The notes beneath the pieces were generated by a model. The model did no database searches, had not been told where the DNA came from, and saw only the letters and a list, made by a program, of their open reading frames with translations. A stretch of 38,910 nucleotides of DNA from Bacillota bacterium. GTDB lineage: Bacteria; Bacillota; Clostridia; Peptostreptococcales; Anaerovoracaceae. The DNA lies in the NCBI GenBank assembly GCA_022793975.1, contig JAAWDW010000033.1:1-38910 (forward strand), read 5' to 3'. Positions within the stretch are counted from its first letter, which is position 1. Each line of letters starts with the position of its first letter. Position numbers and translations under genes: made by a program. This document shows, in pieces, positions 32,371-38,910 of the stretch.

Positions 32371-33180
32371 CTATTCTCCGAGTGTGAACACCGGACTAAG
32401 CTCGTTCCTCGCCATAATATGTAAATTCAAATGTTTTCCGATATATATTTCATGCTCTTCGAGCAAATTTTTAACTGTCTGATACGCCATTTCCGGAAAA
32501 TTATTTTCCTTTGACAAATGCGCAAGCAGCACCTCCCTGTGCTGTCCCGTTTCTTTGCATATACGGCATATTTCTTCTGCAGCTGCATCGTTTGACAGAT
32601 GACCGAAATCTCCGAGTATGCGCCGCTTCACATTATACGGATAACGGCAGAACTCCAGCATATGTACATCATAGTTTGATTCTATTACAAGCAGCTCCGA
32701 ATCTTTTACTGCCTCATGTATTTCTTCTGTAATTACACCTGTATCAGTGACTATACTTATCTTTTTATCGCTCGCTGCAAAAGAATAGCCGACAGGCTCT
32801 GCCGCATCGTGTGAAAGTGAAAACGGAATTACAGTTATATCGCCTATTGTAAATATACGCTGTTCATTAATTTCTCTATATTTAGCCGAAGAAAGTTTGC
32901 TGCAAAGATCCCCGGTCGCTTCCCACGTTCCTTTACTGGCATATACTTTTGCGTTTTCAAATTTTTTTGCAAGTATCTGCACACTTTTTATATGGTCTAT
33001 ATGTTCGTGGGTTATGAGTACGCCCTTTACATCCTCATAATTTATGCCAAGCGCCGCAAGCCCCATAAATATCCGTTTTCCGCTTATTCCCGCATCTATT
33101 ATAAGAACAGTATTTTCTGTGCGCACAATATAGCAGTTGCCGCTGCTGCCGCTTGACAATGAACAAAAGCTCAGTTTCAT
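32371..33180 (-). CDS. walJ: WalJ (YycJ) metallo-beta-lactamase-fold hydrolase
   Basis: MBL-fold nuclease-like protein, 269 residues. The metal motif THEHIDH is intact, and LIIDAGISGKRI and the later THE...ESNYD / LAHLSKENN segments are YycJ-type. I chose the ATG at 33180; the in-frame TTG eight codons earlier overlaps yycI. In Firmicutes WalJ is linked to cell division and DNA replication coordination through the WalRK cluster. It is preceded by yycI (13 bases) and followed by rlmH (19 bases). Confidence 0.94.
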   Translation of the reverse strand: MKLSFCSLSSGSSGNCYIVRTENTVLIIDAGISGKRIFMGLAALGINYEDVKGVLITHEHIDHIKSVQILAKKFENAKVYASKGTWEATGDLCSKLSSAKYREINEQRIFTIGDITVIPFSLSHDAAEPVGYSFAASDKKISIVTDTGVITEEIHEAVKDSELLVIESNYDVHMLEFCRYPYNVKRRILGDFGHLSNDAAAEEICRICKETGQHREVLLAHLSKENNFPEMAYQTVKNLLEEHEIYIGKHLNLHIMARNELSPVFTLGE

Positions 33181-33193
33181 AATCGTCCTGCCC

Positions 33194-33940
33194 TTACCTT
33201 CCAAATGCTTCTATATACACGGATTCACCGTTTTCAAATGTTATTCTCCAAGTAGGAAGGGCCGTATCGGTAACAGCCTCCATACTGTCATATGATGCAG
33301 AATTCACCCAATACACAAGCTCTATATCGGAAATACGCACTTCTTCCGTCCCTTCTTTTTCCGCCATATATGAAATTAACGCAGCAGCAGCCGAAATGGT
33401 TTCCTGTTTTTTGGCGGAAAATTCACCCGGCTCAAGCCAATAACTGTCAAAGCCTGCAATTTCCCCACCTGTAAACGTACATACCATAAAACTTCCATCG
33501 AGTTTTAATTTATCCACCTCACAGCCGAAGACAACTTTTACCGTTTCTCCGCCATTTTCGCGGTCCGCGGGCTTTCTTACAATTTGCGCATCGGAAATAT
33601 ATTCGCTATTCATACCAAGATAGCTTATAAAATCACCCGCCGCTTCTATATACGCTTTGTCACTTTCGTCTTCTGCCTTTATATCTGTACTTTCAATAAG
33701 CGCTGCTGTTTCGTCTGCGGAAACACCTTTGTACTCAACTGAAAGCGCCGGCATACTTCCATGCTTTTTCGGTATCTTCTCTGCATCTACATAAATATTG
33801 CTGCTTTTGAGCACAGCAGCCAGCGCTTCTTCGTTTCCCGATTCTTCCGTATTATGCTTACCACCGTATGTAGCGATGAGAAAAATATCGGTTATAATCA
33901 GCGCTATTATTAAAATTGTCTTTGCTTTTGTCCAATCCAT
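33194..33940 (-). CDS. yycI: YycI-family two-component regulatory protein
   Basis: Membrane-anchored regulator of the WalK sensor kinase in Bacillus. 248 residues. The N-terminus MDWTKAKTILIIALIITDIFLI, with a single helix, is the YycI signature; an extracytosolic domain follows, ending in a YVNSASYDSMEAVTDTALPTWRITF-like strand pair (ALPTWRITFENG). It is 26 bases after yycH. No walRK lies in this operon, so its partner is unclear. Confidence 0.85.
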   Translation of the reverse strand: MDWTKAKTILIIALIITDIFLIATYGGKHNTEESGNEEALAAVLKSSNIYVDAEKIPKKHGSMPALSVEYKGVSADETAALIESTDIKAEDESDKAYIEAAGDFISYLGMNSEYISDAQIVRKPADRENGGETVKVVFGCEVDKLKLDGSFMVCTFTGGEIAGFDSYWLEPGEFSAKKQETISAAAALISYMAEKEGTEEVRISDIELVYWVNSASYDSMEAVTDTALPTWRITFENGESVYIEAFGR

Positions 33941-33966
33941 TTTTCTGTTCCCATAAAAAATACGGT

Positions 33967-35508
33967 TTAATTTACGTTTTCCTGTGTACGGCCTTCGGCA
34001 AAATTATTAAAGCCGAGAAAGTCTGCCGTATAAATATCAAAATATACCGCTAAATTTCCGGAATTCATAAAAAGCACATAGCACGGTGTAAGTTCATTTT
34101 CTTCTTCTCTATATAAATATCCGCTGCTCATATCGCATATGGCATCAGCAACATAGTTAAAGCGTTCGTCTGAGCTGTGCAGCAGATCTTGCTCTACTTT
34201 TTCCGCATTTTTTAATATCAGATTACCGCGATGCTGTGCATCCCTGAGCATTTTATATATACTTTCATAATCTCCGGCAATTACATTTAATGCTGAGGCC
34301 GTTTCCGTAAGTCCGCGTATATGAGCCTTTTCCTCGTCAAAATTAAGAAAATGTCTTTTAAAATATACTGCCTGTCCATCGCATATCTCTATTTCCAGCG
34401 GATTTCCGTTTTCAAAATATACATTTTCTCCTCCGGCGGTAAATCCGAATTCAAATCTGTACCCTCCACCACCAATTTCTCCCGCATAAGCTATATAAGG
34501 TGTCAGTTTCTGTTCTGTACTTGTTACAAATCCGCCTTGATCGGCAACGATAATAAGCGCTTTTTCCAGCGAAGCAAAGTATTTATCACTGCCTCCTCCG
34601 TTTCCGCTTCTGTCCGGCTGAGCTCTGTATTCGAGGCTTCCGTCTTTATCCGTTGTCAGTGTTCTTTCACCGTATCCGTACATATATATTATCCTGCCGC
34701 TCTTTTCCTCGATTTTTCGTACAAAATCAAAATTTCCGGAAAAAAAACTTCTCGCAGCAGCCTCAGCTTCCGACCCGTCTGCTTCTCCAAAATCACGCGT
34801 AATACGAAGCGGTGCAATATCCGTCTCCAGAATTGATGGAATCAGCACCCTTCCTCTTAGTTCACTTCCCACATACTGTTCAAGCGGATAGTACGTTTGA
34901 TTTTCCTCCGCTCCCAGTAATTTTGCTTCTTCCAAAAGAGGCGCCGATGAAAAATCCGAAACAATACGAAAATACTTATCGTTTTTTCCATCATATATAA
35001 ACATACTTTCCGTACTGCCCTGTGAAAATCCTATCTCACTTATACTTCCGACAGCATCGGTAGATTTTGGTCTATTAAGAGAAAGAAAACTGCAATATTC
35101 ATCGAACGGAAGATAATATTCAAACACCGCTCTCAGCGATACAAACCGCATTATTTCTTCATACTGCTCCTTTGTTATTTCTTCCGTATAAGTATCCTGC
35201 ATAGAAACAACAGTCTTAAATGCCTCAAGTACCGATATGCCGTTACCATTCCAGTATGCTTCTTTTCCTGCTGATATCTTTGTGTATGTCTCGTTATCAA
35301 AACATATATCAATATGACTCGGCACCACAACATCGCTTACCGCAATAACATTGTCTTTACCGTCATTAAAGCGAAAATCGGAAAGTGACAGTCGCGGCAG
35401 CTCTGCTCCTTTCCAAAAAAAATATAAAAGTAGTATTGTAAACAGAAACAATACTACCAAAACAACATTTTTAATTTTCTCTTTTATTGTATTTCCGGAT
35501 TGAGTCAT
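33967..35508 (-). CDS. yycH: YycH-family two-component regulatory protein
   Basis: Membrane-anchored extracytosolic partner of YycI. 513 residues with one N-terminal helix (about 11-29, VVLVVLFLFTILLLYFFWKG) and a long extracytosolic region. The pattern 'single helix, then VxxPSHI..C....YT' and the C-terminal YVLFMNSGNLAVYFDIYTADFLGFNNF are consistent with the family. The start ATG at 35508 has AGGA upstream. Its position nine bases after the secreted-protein gene and before yycI identifies it. Sequence similarity in this family is low, so context carries much of the assignment. Confidence 0.8.
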   Translation of the reverse strand: MTQSGNTIKEKIKNVVLVVLFLFTILLLYFFWKGAELPRLSLSDFRFNDGKDNVIAVSDVVVPSHIDICFDNETYTKISAGKEAYWNGNGISVLEAFKTVVSMQDTYTEEITKEQYEEIMRFVSLRAVFEYYLPFDEYCSFLSLNRPKSTDAVGSISEIGFSQGSTESMFIYDGKNDKYFRIVSDFSSAPLLEEAKLLGAEENQTYYPLEQYVGSELRGRVLIPSILETDIAPLRITRDFGEADGSEAEAAARSFFSGNFDFVRKIEEKSGRIIYMYGYGERTLTTDKDGSLEYRAQPDRSGNGGGSDKYFASLEKALIIVADQGGFVTSTEQKLTPYIAYAGEIGGGGYRFEFGFTAGGENVYFENGNPLEIEICDGQAVYFKRHFLNFDEEKAHIRGLTETASALNVIAGDYESIYKMLRDAQHRGNLILKNAEKVEQDLLHSSDERFNYVADAICDMSSGYLYREEENELTPCYVLFMNSGNLAVYFDIYTADFLGFNNFAEGRTQENVN

Positions 35509-35517
35509 AATAATTTC

Positions 35518-36039
35518 CTAATTACCGAAGATCGATTTGAGAAGCGACTGCAGAAAGTTGTTCACCGTTCCCGAACTGTTATTTGAGAATACCTCAGTAT
35601 CACTTGCTTTTTCCTCAACAGTAACACTCCGTGAAGTCTGATACTGCACTTTTCCGTCACTTCCTATTGTATCCACCCTTACTATGTAATTGCCATTGGC
35701 GATATTTTCAAGTTTTTTGGTATAAAAACTGAGATTTGTCGTCGTTGTAAAGTTCTCTGATTCGAATACAGAGTTCCAAGTGACAACTCTTGTTTCGGAT
35801 GCCGTACCGTCAGCTGCTATTGCACTCTGTGTAGTAACGGTCTCTTTGAGTACAGTTGTTCTTATTGTTTCGGGCTTGGTTATTTTAACGGAAATCAGGA
35901 GGCTTGTTGAATTTACCGGAGTATCCGCTACCGGATTTACAATTGTAAGATTCGGATCCGCTTCAGCAGCAAAAACAGTGCTGCAAGCACCTAAAATCAT
36001 TATTGCTGCAATTAAAAACGCGATTACAATTCTTTTCAA
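35518..36039 (-). CDS. Secreted or lipid-anchored Ig-like protein of unknown function
   Basis: I do not recognise the family. 173 residues, TTG start at 36039 with GGAG eight bases upstream. The signal region has both a possible lipobox (MILGAC, Cys18) and a possible signal peptidase I site (STVFAAEA), so anchoring is uncertain. The mature part is threonine/valine-rich and looks beta-sandwich: LTIVNPVADTPVNSTSLLISVKI, then NYIVRVDTIGSDGKVQYQTSRSV near the end (outline). A serine-rich linker and a short amphipathic C-terminus (NFLQSLLKSIFGN) follow. It sits where walRK would be expected, nine bases before yycH, and is the first gene of the block. Confidence 0.75.
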   Translation of the reverse strand: MKRIVIAFLIAAIMILGACSTVFAAEADPNLTIVNPVADTPVNSTSLLISVKITKPETIRTTVLKETVTTQSAIAADGTASETRVVTWNSVFESENFTTTTNLSFYTKKLENIANGNYIVRVDTIGSDGKVQYQTSRSVTVEEKASDTEVFSNNSSGTVNNFLQSLLKSIFGN

Positions 36040-36308
36040 CGTTCCTGCTCCTTTCCTTAGATTTCTTTTTTATGACATTATACACCAAGATACTGACTTA
36101 AGTATACATTACCAATGTTACAGGTATATTACAACGGATTTAAGAGGCATTTACATTTACCTTTTACCTCCGTTTTAAGTAAAAAATATTGCATTGATAA
36201 GTATGCTTTATTCTCTGTAATGCCATTTGATTTTATGAATTTTCACAAAATTTTTAGCACACTCTTTAAAATTTTTGTTGTTTATTCACAAAAATTTTAA
36301 TTTTTATA

Positions 36309-36337
36309 TTGACACACACCATTTTTACCAGTATAAT
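36309..36337 (+). promoter_or_regulatory. Perfect consensus sigma-A promoter of the amino-acid ABC operon
   Basis: TTGACA at 36309-36314, a 17-base spacer, and TATAAT at 36332-36337: both hexamers and the spacing match the consensus exactly. Transcription would start near 36344, leaving a leader of about 130 bases. Confidence 0.88.
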
Positions 36338-36348
36338 CATATCAACAT

Positions 36349-36380
36349 AAAAATGCACTTATAAAATGTGCATTTTTTAT
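36349..36380 (+). terminator. Leader hairpin 1 (attenuator-like) before the ABC operon
   Basis: A ten-bp stem (36349-36358 with 36368-36377, nine-base loop) whose 3' arm ends in a T run. It starts only about five bases after the predicted transcription start. It may be an attenuator or a 5' stabilising hairpin. Confidence 0.55.
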
Positions 36381-36400
36381 TATCCGCTTGCCGGTAAATC

Positions 36401-36425
36401 ATTCTTCTTACAGGAAGAATTTTTT
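36401..36425 (+). terminator. Leader hairpin 2 (terminator-like) before the ABC operon
   Basis: A perfect seven-bp stem (36401-36407 with 36414-36420, six-base loop) followed by five T. It is the second terminator-like element between the promoter and the first gene. Confidence 0.6.
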
Positions 36426-36475
36426 AAAGACAGAGCGCGATATATTGTATATTAGAAGAAAGAAAGGTAAAAAAA

Positions 36476-37357
36476 ATGACAAGAACAACAAGAAGAATGC
36501 TGTCAATTTTGATGGCAGCCATTATGCTCTTCGCACTGGTCGCATGCGGAGGAGATGACACAGACAATCAGAACGGCGGCGAAAATAATATTAACGCAAC
36601 AGGCGTTGAAGATGGAGTTCTTACAGTCGGTATGGAATGTCAGTACGCACCGTACAACTGGACTCAGATGACAGATGAAAACGGAGCGGTTGCTATCGCC
36701 AACAATCCGGGTTCATACGCAAACGGATACGATGTAATGATGGCAAAGAAAATATGTGAAGCAAATGGTTGGGACCTTGAAATTATGGCCATCGACTGGG
36801 GCGGACTTATTCCTGCACTTGAAAGCGGACAAATAGATATGGTTATCGCAGGACAGTCTATGACAGAAGAAAGAATGGCACAGGTAGATATGGCGGGTCC
36901 TTATTTTTATGCTTCAATCGTATGCGTAACAAAAGCTGACAGCCCTCTTGCAAAGGCAAAAGGTATCTCAGAACTTACAGGTACCTGCACAGCTCAGAGC
37001 GGAACTATCTGGTATGATTCGTGTCTCGGACAGATTGAAGGCGCAGACATTCAGGCTGCTTCCGAAACTGCTCCGGCTATGATTATGGCGGTAGAATCAG
37101 GCACAGTCGATTTTATCTGTACAGATGTTCCGACAGCTATGGGCGCAGTCGCTACATATCCGGATCTTACAATCTTAAATTTTACTGGTCAGGACGATAA
37201 CTTCGTTGTCGATGAGGGTGAAATCAACATCGGCATTTCGGTAGCAAAGGGTAATACGGCGCTCTTTGATGCAGCAAACGATGTGCTCCGCACTATGACA
37301 GTTGATGATTTTGAATCAGTAATGAACGATGCACTTGCAGTTCAACCGGAAATCTAA
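36476..37357 (+). CDS. Amino-acid ABC transporter substrate-binding lipoprotein
   Basis: Family 3 solute-binding protein, 293 residues. A lipoprotein signal ends FALVAC (Cys24), followed by an acidic/asparagine linker. The SBP_bac_3 domain shows LTVGMECQYAPYNWT, YANGYDVMMAKKICEANGWDL, LIPALESGQIDMVIAGQSMTEERMAQVDMAGPYF and the second-lobe segment AMIMAVESGTVDFICTDVPTAMG (outline). This is typical of polar amino-acid or cystine/glutamine-type binders; the ligand is unclear. AAAGG lies before the ATG. First gene of the operon SBP - permease - ATPase. Confidence 0.94.
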   Translation: MTRTTRRMLSILMAAIMLFALVACGGDDTDNQNGGENNINATGVEDGVLTVGMECQYAPYNWTQMTDENGAVAIANNPGSYANGYDVMMAKKICEANGWDLEIMAIDWGGLIPALESGQIDMVIAGQSMTEERMAQVDMAGPYFYASIVCVTKADSPLAKAKGISELTGTCTAQSGTIWYDSCLGQIEGADIQAASETAPAMIMAVESGTVDFICTDVPTAMGAVATYPDLTILNFTGQDDNFVVDEGEINIGISVAKGNTALFDAANDVLRTMTVDDFESVMNDALAVQPEI

Positions 37358-37391
37358 AATTATTTAAGGAGAATACAGAGGTTTTAACAAA

Positions 37392-38279
37392 ATGGAACGA
37401 ATTATTGATCTGGGGCATGATATGGCCCGTGTATGGGCACAGTACCATCCTGCTTATCTTACAGGTGTGCGCAACACCCTCATACTTGCATTTGTCGCCA
37501 CTCTTGCCGGCGGCATTATCGGATTTATTTGTGGAATACTTAATACTATTCCGTATTCTAAAAACGATCCGGCAGTCAAACGAGGTTTTATAGCCTTTAT
37601 CCGCGGTATAGTACGCGTATATGTGGAATTCTTCCGCGGTACACCTATGGTGCTCCAGGCAGTTTTCATTTTTTACGGACTGCCGTATTTTACATTCAAT
37701 AAAGTGCAGTTTACCGGAAACAGCGGTATCTGGATTGCTTCGCTCATTATCGTTTCGATAAACACCGGCGCATATATGGCAGAATCCGTACGCGGAGGCA
37801 TCCTCTCAATAGACAGAGGCCAGACCGAAGGCGCTATGGCGATAGGTATGACGCATATTCAGACAATGACAAGTGTTATTCTCCCGCAGGCGCTGCGCAA
37901 TATTATGCCGCAGGTAGCAAACAACTTTATCATCAATATAAAGGATACCTCAGTAATGTTTATTATCGGTTTTATGGACCTCTTCGCTCAGCATAGGAAC
38001 ATAGTCGGTATCAATTATGCCTTTTTTCCATCGGCAGCAATAGAAATGCTCATGTACCTTGTAATGACGCTTGCCGCATCATGCATCCTTCGTTTTATCG
38101 AAAAGCGAATGGACGGAAATGACAATTATGAGCTTGTACTCGCTGATATTGCAACAGCTGCGGGAAATTATAATTTTCCTGATAAAGGCACACCTTTTGA
38201 CGAACAAAACCGTGAAATAGCACATGTGGAAAATGAAGAATGCTTGAGTACGAAAACATCCGAAAAGGAGGCGCAGTAA
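37392..38279 (+). CDS. Amino-acid ABC transporter permease (HisM/GlnP family)
   Basis: Membrane permease of the polar amino-acid uptake family. 295 residues with about five helices from residue 20. The EAA coupling loop reads EGAMAIGMTHIQTMTSVILPQALRN, and VYVEFFRGTPMVLQAVFIFYGLP is a family signature. A hydrophilic C-terminal extension of about 55 residues (from MDGNDNYELVL) is longer than usual; its role is unknown. It follows the binding protein by 34 bases and the ATPase ATG begins one base after its stop. Confidence 0.93.
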   Translation: MERIIDLGHDMARVWAQYHPAYLTGVRNTLILAFVATLAGGIIGFICGILNTIPYSKNDPAVKRGFIAFIRGIVRVYVEFFRGTPMVLQAVFIFYGLPYFTFNKVQFTGNSGIWIASLIIVSINTGAYMAESVRGGILSIDRGQTEGAMAIGMTHIQTMTSVILPQALRNIMPQVANNFIINIKDTSVMFIIGFMDLFAQHRNIVGINYAFFPSAAIEMLMYLVMTLAASCILRFIEKRMDGNDNYELVLADIATAAGNYNFPDKGTPFDEQNREIAHVENEECLSTKTSEKEAQ

Positions 38280-38280
38280 A

Positions 38281-38910
38281 ATGGCAGACCCTATTCTGAA
38301 AATAAATCATTTATCAAAATCATTTGGCAAACACGAAATACTGCGCGATATCGACTTTAATGTGTACAAAGGCGATGTAACTAGTATCATCGGTATGTCA
38401 GGCTCAGGAAAGTCAACACTCCTGCGCTGCATCAACCTGCTCGAAACGCCGACAAGCGGCAACATAATATTCAGCGGCGAAAATATAACATCTGGCGCAA
38501 TGAGCCCTGCGGCATATCGCGCCAAAGTTGGTATGGTATTTCAGTCATTCAATTTGTTTGCCAATATGACGGTACTCGAAAACTGCATAGCAGGTCAGAT
38601 AAAAGTGCTCAAAAAGAGCAAAGATGAAGCACGGGCATGCGCTCTTCACTACCTTGATCAAGTTGGTATGGCCCCTTATATAAACGCTAAACCCCGTCAG
38701 ATATCCGGCGGTCAAAAGCAGCGTGTCGCCATCGCGCGTGCGCTGGCTATGTCGCCCGAAGTACTGCTGTTTGACGAGCCGACTTCGGCACTCGATCCCG
38801 AAATGGTCGGCGAAGTGCTCTCCGTTATGAGAACCCTTGCCAAAGACGGTATGACAATGCTCGTGGTAACACACGAAATGGCTTTTGCCCGTGATATAAG
38901 CAGCAAAGTC
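38281..38910 (+). CDS. Amino-acid ABC transporter ATPase, 3' end cut by window edge
   Basis: Cytosolic ATPase of the GlnQ/HisP type; 210 codons are visible and the frame is open to the edge. Walker A is GMSGSGKST, the Q-loop is VGMVFQSFNLF, the signature is ISGGQKQRVAIARAL, Walker B is EVLLFDEPTSALDPE, and the H-loop is VVTHEM. AAGGAGG lies at the end of the permease gene, 11 bases before the ATG. Third gene of the transporter operon. Confidence 0.96.
   Translation, partial: MADPILKINHLSKSFGKHEILRDIDFNVYKGDVTSIIGMSGSGKSTLLRCINLLETPTSGNIIFSGENITSGAMSPAAYRAKVGMVFQSFNLFANMTVLENCIAGQIKVLKKSKDEARACALHYLDQVGMAPYINAKPRQISGGQKQRVAIARALAMSPEVLLFDEPTSALDPEMVGEVLSVMRTLAKDGMTMLVVTHEMAFARDISSKV

Larger units (their letters stand above)
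36040..36475. other. Intergenic region between divergent secreted-protein and ABC-transporter genes
   Basis: Gene-free 436 bases, A/T-rich. It holds a probable minus-strand -10 box (TATAAT complement near 36079-36084) for the secreted-protein operon. On the plus strand it holds a perfect consensus promoter and two hairpins ahead of the ABC genes, listed separately. Between 36120 and 36300 I see only A/T-rich sequence with no clear signal. Confidence 0.6.

Noticed and set aside
36340..36475. T-box, lysine or SAM riboswitch before the ABC operon
   Set aside because: The leader has only two simple hairpins; no T-box antiterminator sequence or other known conserved core is visible.
1..38910. Prophage, insertion sequence, CRISPR or defence island
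   Set aside because: No transposase, integrase, phage or cas-like genes and no regular spaced repeats were seen; gene content is chromosomal core and bioenergetic.

Overview
The window looks like a chromosomal segment of an anaerobic, endospore-forming member of the Clostridia. The basis is spoIIR and sipL (sporulation), an Rnf complex, a Mrp-type antiporter, the YycH/YycI/WalJ/RlmH block, an Hsp33, a small alarmone synthetase and strong AGGAGG-type ribosome binding sites. A placement among amino-acid-fermenting Eubacteriales is inference; nothing here fixes the genus. I saw no tRNA, rRNA, CRISPR, insertion sequence or prophage gene.

Layout. (1) 1-6095, minus strand: ddl - DUF1934 - S41 protease (running off the left edge), and pgcA - hslO - mscL; cell-wall, envelope and stress housekeeping. 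(2) 6228-8326: an HtrA-type protease (minus) divergent from a lone RelQ-type (p)ppGpp synthetase (plus). (3) 8469-11492, minus: spoIIR and sipL, each preceded by a sequence resembling a sporulation promoter (sigma-F-like and sigma-E-like). (4) 11706-13936, minus: a PLP threonine/serine dehydratase and an unusual Glu/Leu/Phe/Val-dehydrogenase-family protein. (5) 14096-21602, minus: an Rnf operon that starts directly at rnfD and has no rnfC (rnfD-G-E-A-B). It continues into a NusG-domain-II protein, a Gx-type transporter and a two-repeat lipoprotein; apbE follows with its own promoter. (6) 21879-29617, minus: an eleven-gene Mrp/Mbh-like cation/proton antiporter operon with three large antiporter subunits and a split MrpA C-terminus. 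(7) 29856-31869, plus: a KtrB/KtrA-type potassium uptake pair. (8) 31872-36039, minus: secreted protein - yycH - yycI - walJ - rlmH, with no walRK. (9) 36476-38910, plus: a polar amino-acid ABC transporter behind a perfect consensus promoter and two terminator-like hairpins; the ATPase runs off the right edge.

How it fits together. Regions 5-7 form an ion and electron bioenergetics island. The Rnf module has ferredoxin-side iron-sulfur subunits (RnfB), membrane subunits (RnfA, D, E) and a doubled flavin subunit (RnfG), but lacks the NADH-reactive subunit RnfC. Instead it is linked to homologues of genes known from Gram-positive flavin-based extracellular electron transfer, to a putative flavin lipoprotein, and to the flavinyl transferase ApbE. 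My main hypothesis is that this is a variant Rnf that sends ferredoxin electrons to extracytosolic flavins rather than to NAD+, with Mrp and Ktr handling the resulting ion gradients. An rnfC elsewhere in the genome would weaken this.
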